From: CAYSLZ01 sp964547295
Lineage (GTDB): Bacteria; Patescibacteriota; Microgenomatia; UBA12405; JAHJSD01
Assembly (NCBI GenBank): GCA_964547295.1
Contig: CAZJMH010000006.1
Coordinates: 1-23,072 of the forward strand
Length of the DNA: 23,072 nucleotides
Direction of reading: 5' to 3'
This document shows, one piece after another, positions 1-6,821 of the stretch. Positions within the stretch are counted from its first letter, which is position 1; each line of letters opens with the position of its first letter. Both the position numbers and the translations under genes were made by a program. A model generated the notes under the pieces. The model was not told where the DNA came from. It searched no databases and saw only the letters and a list, made by a program, of their open reading frames with translations.

Positions 1-1268
1 TGATTTTTTAAATCACTGATTTTTATTGAAGTTAGAGCTACACCTGGTGGCTCAGTTCCATTCCAAGCAGTATAAGTCATAAAAATTGTATCACCAATTT
101 TGGTTAATTTTGGGTCTTCACAACCACCGCATCCCCACCCTGAAGTGTAGTTATAAGTTGCTTTTGGCGCCTGACGGTTAACTTCAAACTTTTCTCGAGG
201 AATATAGGCTGGCTTATCTGATCGGTAATCTATTTCTAATCCATCTTTAGTTTTAGCATAGCCAAAAACTGACAAGTCATTTTTGCCGACAGCTCTGTAA
301 ATTAAATGAATTTCATCGTCAATATTAACTGCTGCTGGGTTAAAAACTAGTTTTGACTCCCATTTATTTTCAGGTTTAGGCTCTAAAATCGGGTTTTTTT
401 TATGCCTTTTTAATTTTTCCAGATAAGGAAATGGAGAGGGTCCAGCTGATGGTTTAATTTCAAAAAAAGGTTGGGTTAAAGCATAGATGTTTTTATTGCC
501 AATTTGCCAATAAGAAATTAAGTTATCATTTAATTTAACCGCTCCGATCGGGTTAATTGGCTTGTCTTTTGAACCTGGTATTGAGGCGCTTATGGGTAAT
601 TGTTTAGACCAAGTAATTTGTTGAGGATTATCTTTATCAACAAGTAATAATTCCCATGAATATTCAGACCAGATGGTCGGGTCTTGGTAGCGGTAAAGTA
701 AAATTAATATTCCCTGGTCAAGATTAAAAATTTGGCATATTTTAAGATTTGTTTGGCCTAAAATTTCTTCTTTTGGCTGAAAAATAGTTTTAGTTTTTTT
801 TTGAGGTTGGCGAGATAGATTTTTATAAACGGATAAATCGATTTTTTTTCTGCCAAAAACTAATTTTTTTAACCTTTTTTGGGTTGGGATTATCATTCCG
901 GCTTCATGGACAGAGTCAATTTTTTTAGGCTCTGACCATTTTAATAAATTAGGAGATTGGCGATATTTTAGCTGATATTGGTCATTGTCCTGCTCTAAAA
1001 AGGTTAAAATATAGTTTTTTTTAGTTCGACTGAGCCGAAAATCTTTTGTTTTTGGTTTTTTTCCAAACCAGGGCCAGTTGGGCGGAAAGGAAAGCTTTTC
1101 TTTTATCGGCCGAAAATTAAGACCGTTTTTGTCAGATACGGCAATATTAAAGGGATAATCTTTTTTTGTTGTGTAAAAGAGGCTGACTCTATTTTTAACT
1201 TCTGCCACACCTAAACCGGATAGAAAGAAATGACCACTACTAGTATCTTTAATTTGAGCTGGTGACAT
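1..1268 (-). CDS. GH130-type glycosidase / mannoside phosphorylase, partial
   Basis: This open frame starts with ATG at 1268 and continues without a stop to the left edge, so at least 422 residues are present and the C-terminus is missing. The second half has the look of the GH130 five-bladed propeller family (beta-mannosidases and mannoside phosphorylases): NPILEP near residue 288, FNPAAV about 15 residues later, IYRA, then CEDPKLTKIGD and MTYTAWNGTEPPGVALTSI near residues 382-415. The first half also reads as beta-propeller-like sequence (for example VSLFYTTKKDYPFNIAVSD). I see no signal peptide, so a cytoplasmic enzyme acting on mannosides or related glycans is likely, but the substrate and the choice between hydrolase and phosphorylase cannot be settled from sequence. 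The start is supported by an extended -10 box seven bases upstream. The family call is fairly sure and the exact activity is not. Confidence 0.75.
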   Translation of the reverse strand, partial: MSPAQIKDTSSGHFFLSGLGVAEVKNRVSLFYTTKKDYPFNIAVSDKNGLNFRPIKEKLSFPPNWPWFGKKPKTKDFRLSRTKKNYILTFLEQDNDQYQLKYRQSPNLLKWSEPKKIDSVHEAGMIIPTQKRLKKLVFGRKKIDLSVYKNLSRQPQKKTKTIFQPKEEILGQTNLKICQIFNLDQGILILLYRYQDPTIWSEYSWELLLVDKDNPQQITWSKQLPISASIPGSKDKPINPIGAVKLNDNLISYWQIGNKNIYALTQPFFEIKPSAGPSPFPYLEKLKRHKKNPILEPKPENKWESKLVFNPAAVNIDDEIHLIYRAVGKNDLSVFGYAKTKDGLEIDYRSDKPAYIPREKFEVNRQAPKATYNYTSGWGCGGCEDPKLTKIGDTIFMTYTAWNGTEPPGVALTSIKISDLKN

Positions 1269-1275
1269 TAGATAC

Positions 1276-1305
1276 AGATTACCACATTTTGGATTTAGTT
1301 TGCAA
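1276..1305 (-). promoter_or_regulatory. Predicted promoter of the GH130 gene, leaderless
   Basis: On the minus strand TAATCT (1281-1276) is preceded by TGG, giving an extended -10, and lies 7 bases before the ATG at 1268. TTGCAA (1305-1300) is a possible -35 with an 18-base spacer. The transcript would start at or next to the ATG. TTGCAA is self-complementary and also serves the opposite promoter. Confidence 0.45.
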
Positions 1306-1328
1306 GGAAGGGGTTTAAATTATAAAAT
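1300..1328 (+). promoter_or_regulatory. Predicted promoter of tRNA-Tyr
   Basis: TTGCAA (1300-1305), a 17-base spacer and TAAAAT (1323-1328) predict a transcription start at about 1335, one base before the tRNA. TTGCAA is shared with the divergent GH130 promoter. This is a prediction from spacing and consensus only. Confidence 0.45.
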
Positions 1329-1335
1329 ATATCTA

Positions 1336-1417
1336 CCAGGGGTGCCAGAGTGGACAAATGGAACGGTCTGTAAAACCGTCGGGTTTCCCTACGTAGGTTC
1401 GAATCCTACCCCCTGGA
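1336..1417 (+). tRNA. tRNA-Tyr (anticodon GTA)
   Basis: The acceptor stem is CCAGGGG (1336-1342) with CCCCTGG (1410-1416), and the discriminator base is A1417. The anticodon stem ACGGT/ACCGT encloses loop CTGTAAA with anticodon GTA at 1370-1372. A long variable arm of about 13 bases with a GGG/CCC stem is as expected for a class II bacterial tRNA-Tyr. The T arm is GTAGG-TTCGAAT-CCTAC. CCA is not encoded, because the following bases are CAC, so it must be added afterwards. The gene lies between the divergent GH130 gene and the 3' end of the acetyltransferase gene. Confidence 0.95.
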
Positions 1418-1431
1418 CACTGGTAGCCAAT

Positions 1432-1968
1432 TTATATTTTTTTCATATAAATTGCTGTTTCTGTATTTGTCTTGTTTTTAATTTTTGCTCTGGCGGCTTT
1501 TTTAAAATTCTTATTTTTAAGAAAGTTTAATGAGGCCTTGTTGGTAATTGGCTTAGTAGTAACTGAAGCAAATAAGTTTTTGTATCCATGATGCCGAAGT
1601 TGGCCAACCAACTGGTTAAATAATTTCGAACCGATGCCTTGATGAAGATATTCAGGGTCAATAACTCCTAAATAAGCAGTAGCTGACTTTTTTTTGTCAA
1701 AATAAAGGTTTTTTAATTTTTCATTTTTCCATTTAATTTTTTTCTTTGTTGGTTTTTTCTGGGGATAAGCGTTCATAAAACCAATAATTTTATTGTTTTT
1801 AACATAAACTAGAGCTGCCAAGGAATTATTAATAATCTTTTTTACTTTTTGTGGACTTCTCTTATAACGAAGAAAACCTTGTTTTTTATCTTTTTTTTGG
1901 CCCAAATAATTTTTTTTTATTAATCGGCTGATTTGCTTGGCATCTGTTTGTTTTGCTTTTCGGATCAT
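1432..1968 (-). CDS. GNAT-family N-acetyltransferase
   Basis: The product is 178 residues if it starts at the ATG at 1968. A TTG at 1974 would add two residues. The start of the protein (MIRKAKQTDAKQISRLI) is the usual beta1-alpha1 of GNAT acetyltransferases. The central segment YLGVIDPEYLHQGIGSKLF holds the acetyl-CoA pyrophosphate-binding motif Q-x-x-G-x-G/S, and the later NKASLNFLKNKNFKKAA is the usual C-terminal alpha4/beta6 region. The protein is very rich in lysine, with a Lys-rich loop around residues 55-85. The substrate is unknown; GNAT proteins of this size acylate amines of small molecules or proteins. The ATG is preceded by TATATT and six bases, which argues for 1968 as a leaderless start. 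It sits 15 bases from the end of the nitroreductase gene but may have its own promoter. Confidence 0.8.
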   Translation of the reverse strand: MIRKAKQTDAKQISRLIKKNYLGQKKDKKQGFLRYKRSPQKVKKIINNSLAALVYVKNNKIIGFMNAYPQKKPTKKKIKWKNEKLKNLYFDKKKSATAYLGVIDPEYLHQGIGSKLFNQLVGQLRHHGYKNLFASVTTKPITNKASLNFLKNKNFKKAARAKIKNKTNTETAIYMKKI

Positions 1969-1974
1969 GGTCAA

Positions 1975-1980
1975 AATATA
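1975..1980 (-). promoter_or_regulatory. Predicted -10 box of the GNAT gene
   Basis: On the minus strand TATATT (1980-1975) lies exactly six bases before the ATG at 1968, the spacing between a -10 box and +1. No convincing -35 is seen. It overlaps the short gap after the nitroreductase stop codon. Confidence 0.3.
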
Positions 1981-1989
1981 GCCTAATTT

Positions 1990-2748
1990 TTATTTTGGAT
2001 ATCCGATTGGGATAACGTAAATTGGTTGATGATTATTAGGTAATTGAAAAGTATCAATTAAGTTTTGGTCATTAAAGGCGCCGATAACTACCATTCCTAA
2101 GTTTAAGGATTCTGCCTGCAGATAAGCATTTTGAGCTGCATGTCCAGCTTCCATATAAACATATCTTTCTCCCCGATTGCTGTATTTATCTTGTGTTCTT
2201 TTAAAAACGCCGGTGATTATTATTGATATTGGCGCCTGATTAATTGAACCTTGGCCGAGACAAATTTGGCTTAATTTTGATTTTAAGTTTTGGTCTATTG
2301 TTGGGGTTAAAGAATGCGATTCCGGCTGGTAATGATAAGCTCCACTGTTGAGGTTATTTACTCCCTTTTCACCGACAACTAAATATATTTCCAGCGGATA
2401 AAGTGCGCCAGCAGAAGGTGCTGACCGAAAACCGCTGTTTTGATTGGTAATTCCTTGAGTTGCCCAAACTAGTTGTGAAATTTGGTCTAATTCTAGGGCT
2501 TGGTTTTTAAACTGGCGTTGAGACCGTCGCTGGCTGATTGCTTCTTCAACTGATAAATCACCTTTTTGATTTGGTTGTGGAAGTTGGATTTGATTTTCAA
2601 TTTCTATTTTATCCATTGGCTGGTGATTAATTTTAGTATTTTTGGGCCGGGTTGACAAAAAAGCATAAATTATTATCCCTGTTATTAAGCTCAATCCAAT
2701 AATTAGCGATATGGTTAGGTAAGTAAACCTTGTAAAAATCTTATCCAT
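1990..2748 (-). CDS. Membrane-anchored SagB/ThcOx-type nitroreductase-fold oxidoreductase
   Basis: The product has 252 residues. Residues 9-31 form one membrane helix, followed by a linker (32-62) and a nitroreductase-fold domain (64-252). The start of that domain, SVEEAISQRRSQRQF, is the usual FMN-binding Arg-rich motif. RSAPSAGALYPLEIYLVV (108-125) is the hallmark of SagB/McbC-type dehydrogenases, and ERYVYMEAGHAAQNAYLQAE (195-214) and LGMVVIGAF are further family signatures. Relatives use FMN and either oxidise azolines in peptides or have unknown roles in cells without a peptide cluster. I see no cyclodehydratase or precursor peptide nearby, so peptide modification is not supported. The gene overlaps the 3' end of the deacetylase gene by 34 bases, implying translational coupling. 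The family is sure and the role unknown. Confidence 0.82.
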   Translation of the reverse strand: MDKIFTRFTYLTISLIIGLSLITGIIIYAFLSTRPKNTKINHQPMDKIEIENQIQLPQPNQKGDLSVEEAISQRRSQRQFKNQALELDQISQLVWATQGITNQNSGFRSAPSAGALYPLEIYLVVGEKGVNNLNSGAYHYQPESHSLTPTIDQNLKSKLSQICLGQGSINQAPISIIITGVFKRTQDKYSNRGERYVYMEAGHAAQNAYLQAESLNLGMVVIGAFNDQNLIDTFQLPNNHQPIYVIPIGYPK

Positions 2749-3620
2749 AATTTTGGAGTTTGTTGGTTGTATCCGCCTGCAAACATAACTGCCAGCTTAT
2801 CAAATTTTTTAAACCTCTGCCCTATTTTATAGTAAGTATCTTTTTCTAATTTCAGTTGAGCAAGTGGATCTTTTTTAAAAGTGTCAGTTCCGAGAACTAA
2901 AACAGCGATATCATAATTATATCTTTTTCTTATTGGTAGAACGGAATCAAGTGCATTTAAATATTCTTTTTCTTTTGTTCCAGGAGATAAAATTATATTT
3001 TTATTGCACCATTTTCCTGCTCCACTCCCTATTTGATGTGGAAATCCTGTTCCCGGATACAAGGTTAAAGGATTTTGGTGAAGTGAAATGGTAAGCACGG
3101 TTGGGTCGTCATAGAATATTTCTTGGGTTCCCTGCGCGGCATGAACATCCAGGTCATAGATAATTGCTTGATTAATTTCATTTTCCGTTTGTAATTTTTT
3201 AATAGCGATTGAATGGTCGTTGAAAATACAAAAACCGGAAGAATTATTAATTCCCGCATGGTGGAGCCCGCCTAGGAGATTGACGGCTAATTTATTTTTA
3301 AGGCCTAGTTTTAAGCTTAGTATCGAACCACCGGCAGAATAGTAAGCCGCCTCCAAAACTTTTGGATTTACCGGAGTATCAACGGACAGCGAGCCTCTTT
3401 GTTTAGCCAGCTTTTTGATTCTGTTCAGATACGCTTGGCTGTGAGCTAGTAATATATCATTGTCTGTTGCTTTTTGGGGTTGAATTATTTCATAATTAAG
3501 GTCAGTCTGTTCAATTTTATTTAAAAATACTTTAGCCCGCTCTGGCCAAAATGGATGTTTGCGCCCAAAATTATATTCAAGGTATTTGGGGTGAAAAATT
3601 ATTTTTAAATTATTTTTCAT
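2715..3620 (-). CDS. Histone deacetylase family (AcuC/acetylpolyamine amidohydrolase-like) protein
   Basis: From ATG 3620 the product has 301 residues, close to the usual size of bacterial HDAC-like hydrolases. An ATG at 3629 is also possible; the longer frame up to 3782 only runs over the preceding gene. Visible active-site elements are HPER-like HPFWPERA (22-29), the His pair H120-H121 in GGLHHAG, GFCIFND (129-135), the zinc ligands D158 and H160 in YDLDVHAAQGT, the loop YPGTG (188-192), the third zinc ligand D246 in LGTDTF, and the transition-state Tyr Y284 in AGGY. All key residues are present, so it should be an active zinc-dependent deacetylase of acetyl-lysine or acetylated amines. It lies between a small helical protein and a SagB-like oxidoreductase, overlapping both coding regions. 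The substrate is unknown. Confidence 0.87.
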   Translation of the reverse strand: MKNNLKIIFHPKYLEYNFGRKHPFWPERAKVFLNKIEQTDLNYEIIQPQKATDNDILLAHSQAYLNRIKKLAKQRGSLSVDTPVNPKVLEAAYYSAGGSILSLKLGLKNKLAVNLLGGLHHAGINNSSGFCIFNDHSIAIKKLQTENEINQAIIYDLDVHAAQGTQEIFYDDPTVLTISLHQNPLTLYPGTGFPHQIGSGAGKWCNKNIILSPGTKEKEYLNALDSVLPIRKRYNYDIAVLVLGTDTFKKDPLAQLKLEKDTYYKIGQRFKKFDKLAVMFAGGYNQQTPKLWIRFLQGLLT

Positions 3621-3903
3621 CTTTTTCATCACGAAGCTGTTTAAGTTTCCACATAAATAATCTTGCCCGGCTCTTGACTTCCCCTTTTGGTTGGTCTTTA
3701 ACAAAATTAAGTGCTTTTTCCAAAAGACGTCGGGGGGTTTCCTTGGCCAACTTGATATAGAGAGATTTATTTTTCCAGTCATTTAATTCTTCTGCTAACT
3801 CCAGGCCATAAGCTTGGAATTCATTTTTAACGTATTTTTTACGTTGGTCGAGTTTATCTAGTATTTGGCTAAAGGCTTTAGAATCACCAATTTTTTTAAC
3901 CAT
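3610..3903 (-). CDS. Small conserved-looking helical protein of unknown function
   Basis: From ATG 3903 the product is 97 residues and highly charged. The reading frame extends upstream through the tRNA-Ala, which is clearly not coding, and the alternative ATG at 3918 lies upstream of, or inside, the promoter. The predicted -10 box TAAAAT (3914-3909, extended by TGT) puts the transcript start at about 3903, which favours that ATG. The middle part (LYIKLAKETPRRLLEKAL then FVKDQ) and the end (ARLFMWKLKQLRDEKDEK) suggest a purely helical, Lys/Arg-rich fold. I do not recognise a named family; no transmembrane segment or catalytic motif is seen. Its last 11 bases overlap the start of the deacetylase gene, so the two are probably co-translated. 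Confidence 0.65.
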   Translation of the reverse strand: MVKKIGDSKAFSQILDKLDQRKKYVKNEFQAYGLELAEELNDWKNKSLYIKLAKETPRRLLEKALNFVKDQPKGEVKSRARLFMWKLKQLRDEKDEK

Positions 3904-3908
3904 AATTA

Positions 3909-3926
3909 ATTTTAACATGATAAAAT
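3909..3926. promoter_or_regulatory. Palindromic divergent extended -10 promoter pair
   Basis: On the plus strand TGA-TAAAAT (3918-3926) would start tRNA-Ala transcription at about 3933, two bases before the tRNA. On the minus strand TGT-TAAAAT (3917-3909) would start transcription at about the ATG at 3903. The two boxes form a near-palindrome whose centre CATG supplies the TG extension for both directions. No good -35 is seen in either direction. Confidence 0.5.
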
Positions 3927-3934
3927 TAAATTGC

Positions 3935-4005
3935 GGGCCTGTAGGTAAACGGTATACTGCACCCTTCGCATGGGTGTGTTCCGGGTTCGATTCCCGGCAG
4001 GTCCA
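3935..4005 (+). tRNA. tRNA-Ala (anticodon CGC)
   Basis: The acceptor stem is GGGCCTG (3935-3941) with CAGGTCC (3998-4004) and discriminator A4005. The third pair is G3-U70, the alanine identity element. The anticodon stem CACCC/GGGTG (3960-3964, 3972-3976) encloses TTCGCAT with anticodon CGC at 3967-3969. The T arm is CCGGG-TTCGATT-CCCGG. The D arm is short, with only about a three-pair stem, and the variable loop has 4 bases. CCA is not encoded. It stands alone on the plus strand between two minus-strand genes. Confidence 0.93.
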
Positions 4006-4010
4006 CATTA

Positions 4011-4043
4011 CCGAGGTGTCAATAGTAATCCACCTCGGAGGTG
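4011..4043. repeat. Inverted repeat of the CCTCGGAGGTGT family, possible terminator
   Basis: CCGAGGTG (4011-4018) and CACCTCGG (4031-4038) form an 8-pair stem with a 12-base loop. A second palindrome, CACCTCGGAGGTG (4031-4043), overlaps it. It lies just 3' of tRNA-Ala and 3' of the minus-strand phosphoribosyltransferase gene, where it could end both transcripts, though no T tract follows. The same words recur at 12665-12701 and 16268-16301. Confidence 0.6.
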
Positions 4044-4047
4044 TATA

Positions 4048-4440
4048 TTATTCTAAATCTTGGTAAAACTCTTCGGGGGAGATAAAGGCTTTTGGCTGGT
4101 AAATAGCGTAAACCGCATCGGCAATTTCTTGTAATTTTAAAATATTTTCTAATTTATAAACTGGGATAGCGGCAATTATTTTTTGGGCATTTTCTTTACG
4201 GTAGAGCTTGACAGCGTGAATTAACTTGTCAACTGATATACTGCCGTCATCGACGATAATGATTGATGATTGGTGACTAATAGTTGATGAGTAAGAATTT
4301 TTTAATAATTTTTTGAGATAAGCGGCGATTTTTTTACCCCCTGAAGTGAGAGCAATAATTTTTATCTCTTTTTTCGGGCCTAAATCTGGCTCTAGTTTTT
4401 CTTTCAGTTGTTTGGCGGCATCAAGCCGATTTTTGAACAT
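4048..4440 (-). CDS. Phosphoribosyltransferase-like protein, probably degenerate
   Basis: The product is 130 residues, much shorter than a typical type I phosphoribosyltransferase (about 180-220). It begins FKNRLDAAKQLKEKL, the usual N-terminus of predicted phosphoribosyltransferases of the ComF/YP_-type group, then has IIALTSGGKKIA at the position of the family's RGG loop, and SIIIVDDGSIS (near residues 60-70) where the PRPP loop VDDG-[IV]-A-T-G is expected. The threonine/glycine end of that loop is missing. AQKIIAAIPV and the final FISPEEFYQDL match the end of the family. Loss of the PRPP-loop residues suggests it no longer uses PRPP in the normal way. It starts three bases after the EndoQ stop codon and is almost certainly co-transcribed with it. 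Confidence 0.68.
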   Translation of the reverse strand: MFKNRLDAAKQLKEKLEPDLGPKKEIKIIALTSGGKKIAAYLKKLLKNSYSSTISHQSSIIIVDDGSISVDKLIHAVKLYRKENAQKIIAAIPVYKLENILKLQEIADAVYAIYQPKAFISPEEFYQDLE

Positions 4441-4443
4441 AAT

Positions 4444-5736
4444 TTAAAATAGAGATTTTTGCTTTTGGTCTTCTCTACCCCGTCTATCATCCCATATTTT
4501 TACCTGGCCGTAAAGACCGTCATATCCTGGCTTGATTGACAATTCACCTAAGCGGTTTTTCTTTATCCCCTGGCTGATTTTTTTGCCTAATACCGGTTGT
4601 ATTTTTTCTATCGGGACATTAATTAAAAGATTTAGTTCGTTTTTAAAATGGTTTACGGCCAATTGGTATTTTTTACTGACTGTTTTAGTTTTTGGTCCAA
4701 CGTCTTCTGCTTCAGCAATGATTTCTTGAAGCGGAATCAGGCGGATAAAAGGCGGGTGGGTGTTTTCGGGGTGGCAAATAAGTTTTAAACCATTGGCGAC
4801 TTTAATTATTGGTTTTATTTTAATTTTCCGGCTGAGTTGGTTGACTCGATGGATTACTCCGACGGTTAGTGGTTTACCGCAAACAGGGCAAGTTGTTCCC
4901 AGCTTTTTTGTTTTTTCGGGTGAGTGGCAAACCTTACATTTTCGGTGGCCAGTATAATGATATTTTCCTTCTTCGGGGTAAAATTCAACCGTTGAACGAA
5001 TTCTGGGGTGGTGATTATTCTTCTTTTTAAGACAACTAATCACATCCTGGTAGGTAAAGTTTTTTGGTAGATCAAAAATAGTTATTTCTCGTCCAAGATT
5101 ACTAGGGCTGTGGGCATCGGAAAAACTAGTAATAACTTTATCGTCCAATTCTTTAATTTGCCAGTTCATTAATGGATCGGAAGAAAGTCCACTTTCAATT
5201 GCACTAATCAAACTAGTGTATTTGCCAAAACAGGCCTTAATTGAGTCGTATCCAGATTTTGACCCAAATAAAGAAAACCAAGGAGTCCAAATATGGGCCG
5301 GAAGATAAAATATATTTTTATTAATTTTTTGGGACATTTTGATAAATTTTTGAGGTGGAATACCAAGAATTGGCCGGCCGTCTGATAAAAGATTAAAATT
5401 TTCTTTAGTTAGCAAGCGGTTAATTTCTTCAGCAATTTCTAAGTTTGGCACAAAGACCAACAAATGAATTTTGTGTTGGTCATAAATAAAAGATAATTCA
5501 GTGTTGACAATAAATTTTGTCGATCGAGGATTATTTTTAAGTTGATAAATACCTCTATTAACTGAAACCAGTTTATTTTTTAAATTTTTAATCCATAAGG
5601 GATGAGTGAAATCAGATGTAGTAACTAAATCGAGTCCTTTCTTAGTTGCCCATTGATTGATATTTTCAAGCTCCATCTTTGGGCTGACTGCTCTTGAATA
5701 TTTGGAGTGAAAGTGTAAGTCGGCGTAGATTTTCAT
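4444..5736 (-). CDS. Endonuclease Q (EndoQ) family PHP-domain DNA repair nuclease
   Basis: The product is 430 residues, the usual length of EndoQ, which nicks DNA 5' of deaminated bases (uracil, hypoxanthine, xanthine) and abasic sites. An N-terminal PHP metal-dependent domain is complete: D6, H8 and H10 in ADLHFHSKYSR, D42 and H45 in SDFTHP, E80, H90, PAHIWTPWFSLFG (146-158) and SDAHSP (206-211). The family landmark EFYPEEGKYHYTGHRKC (251-267) leads into a four-cysteine zinc site, C267-x2-C270 and C283-x2-C286, followed by LTVGVIHRV. A helical segment and IKPGYDGLYGQVKI (401-414) complete the protein. The ATG lies three bases after the Fic stop codon, so it is in the same operon as the Fic, and probably delta', genes. 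EndoQ is best known from Thermococcales and some bacteria; the family call is strong. Confidence 0.92.
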   Translation of the reverse strand: MKIYADLHFHSKYSRAVSPKMELENINQWATKKGLDLVTTSDFTHPLWIKNLKNKLVSVNRGIYQLKNNPRSTKFIVNTELSFIYDQHKIHLLVFVPNLEIAEEINRLLTKENFNLLSDGRPILGIPPQKFIKMSQKINKNIFYLPAHIWTPWFSLFGSKSGYDSIKACFGKYTSLISAIESGLSSDPLMNWQIKELDDKVITSFSDAHSPSNLGREITIFDLPKNFTYQDVISCLKKKNNHHPRIRSTVEFYPEEGKYHYTGHRKCKVCHSPEKTKKLGTTCPVCGKPLTVGVIHRVNQLSRKIKIKPIIKVANGLKLICHPENTHPPFIRLIPLQEIIAEAEDVGPKTKTVSKKYQLAVNHFKNELNLLINVPIEKIQPVLGKKISQGIKKNRLGELSIKPGYDGLYGQVKIWDDRRGREDQKQKSLF

Positions 5737-5739
5737 TGC

Positions 5740-6816
5740 TTAAGAAACTAAACGGTAGTAAGCTCCTTTTGTGCTTCCTTTTTTTTCAACAATTCCAGCT
5801 TTAATTAATTTTCTTAAATCACGCCAGATAGTATCGTCAGAAACCATTGGGATAATTTCCCTAGCATCAGACATTCTCAGCGCGTTATATTCGCGCATGT
5901 ATTCAACTAATTTTACTTGTCTTCTATTAAGTGGTATTTGTTTGTTGCCTAACTTTTTCTTTAAATGAATATCTGAAGATATGTGCCTGACTTTTTCTTC
6001 GACTTTTTTTAATTCCGTCGCCAAAGCGGTAGTAAAAAACTCTAACCATGGAGTTTGATCCCGGTCATTAATTTCTCCTTTTTGTAATGAAACTGCCTGC
6101 AAAGAGTTATAATAGTTTTCTGCGTGTCGGTCGAAATATTCTTCTAAAGCAAAAAGACGCCGAATATTGTAATTTTCCTGCATTAGAATAAGTGTTGTCA
6201 TTGCTCTTGCTGTTCTTCCGTTTCCTTCAGTAAAAGGATGAATTGCGACTAAGACGTAATGAGTAATTCCTGCTTTCAAAACCGGGTGGGTTTGATTAGC
6301 TGAGTCACTAATTAGCCAATTAAAAAAATCTTCAACTAAGTATTTAACTTCAACCGGCGGTGGCGGCCGAAAAAAGATTTCATTAGTAACACTATTCCTA
6401 ACGGTAACCTGAAGATCCCTAAAACCTTCGGCTTGATCCTCAGGAACAATCCCTTCAACGGTTTTTTTATGGATATCAAGCAGGGTTTCTTTATTATAAA
6501 GATTTTTGTCTGATTTTTTTTCCTGAGATAAATTTTCAAGATAATCCATTACTTCTCTGTAATTGATTACTTCCTGGATGTCTCGCTTAGCTGCATAAAC
6601 CTGTTTTCCCTCAATAACTTTGGCTACTTGATTAAAACTAAGATCATTTCCTTCAAGTTTGGTTCCATAATGAACCGCATTAACAATTGCTTCTTCTTGA
6701 AATTGCTTCTCATAAGCAGGGATAATTGGCGAAGCGTCAATTATTGCTTTTGAGCTTTCTATTTGTGAAATATTATTTAATATTGAGCCGTTGATTGAGA
6801 ATTTTGGATTAAACAT
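5740..6816 (-). CDS. Fic-domain AMPylase-type protein with C-terminal winged helix
   Basis: The product is 358 residues. Fic enzymes transfer AMP or another nucleotide part to hydroxyl groups of target proteins. The catalytic motif is complete: H193-PFTEGNGRTAR (193-204). The N-terminal helix holds GTKLEGN (51-57), matching the class II inhibitory helix whose Glu (here E55) blocks ATP; the usual Ser/Thr four residues before the Glu is Gly here, with Thr next to it. The flap-like region around 130-155 (RDLQVTVRNS, RPPPPVEV) is typical. Residues about 306-358 form a winged helix-turn-helix (SDDTIWRDLRKLIKAGIVEKKG), the usual layout of the large Fic/wHTH group. No antitoxin gene is adjacent, consistent with built-in inhibition. 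It heads a tight run with EndoQ and has a predicted promoter of its own. Confidence 0.9.
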   Translation of the reverse strand: MFNPKFSINGSILNNISQIESSKAIIDASPIIPAYEKQFQEEAIVNAVHYGTKLEGNDLSFNQVAKVIEGKQVYAAKRDIQEVINYREVMDYLENLSQEKKSDKNLYNKETLLDIHKKTVEGIVPEDQAEGFRDLQVTVRNSVTNEIFFRPPPPVEVKYLVEDFFNWLISDSANQTHPVLKAGITHYVLVAIHPFTEGNGRTARAMTTLILMQENYNIRRLFALEEYFDRHAENYYNSLQAVSLQKGEINDRDQTPWLEFFTTALATELKKVEEKVRHISSDIHLKKKLGNKQIPLNRRQVKLVEYMREYNALRMSDAREIIPMVSDDTIWRDLRKLIKAGIVEKKGSTKGAYYRLVS

Positions 6817-6821
6817 AGGTT

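Noticed and set aside
1300..1530. Open frame of 76 codons on the plus strand
   Set aside because: It runs through tRNA-Tyr and into the antisense of the acetyltransferase gene; the peptide has no coherent pattern.
2715..2748. Frameshifted fusion of the deacetylase and nitroreductase genes
   Set aside because: Both proteins have complete ends; a 34-base overlap is consistent with simple translational coupling.
3621..3782. N-terminal extension of the deacetylase frame
   Set aside because: The added residues do not resemble HDAC-family proteins and only overlap the upstream gene in another frame; the family starts at the ATG near 3620.
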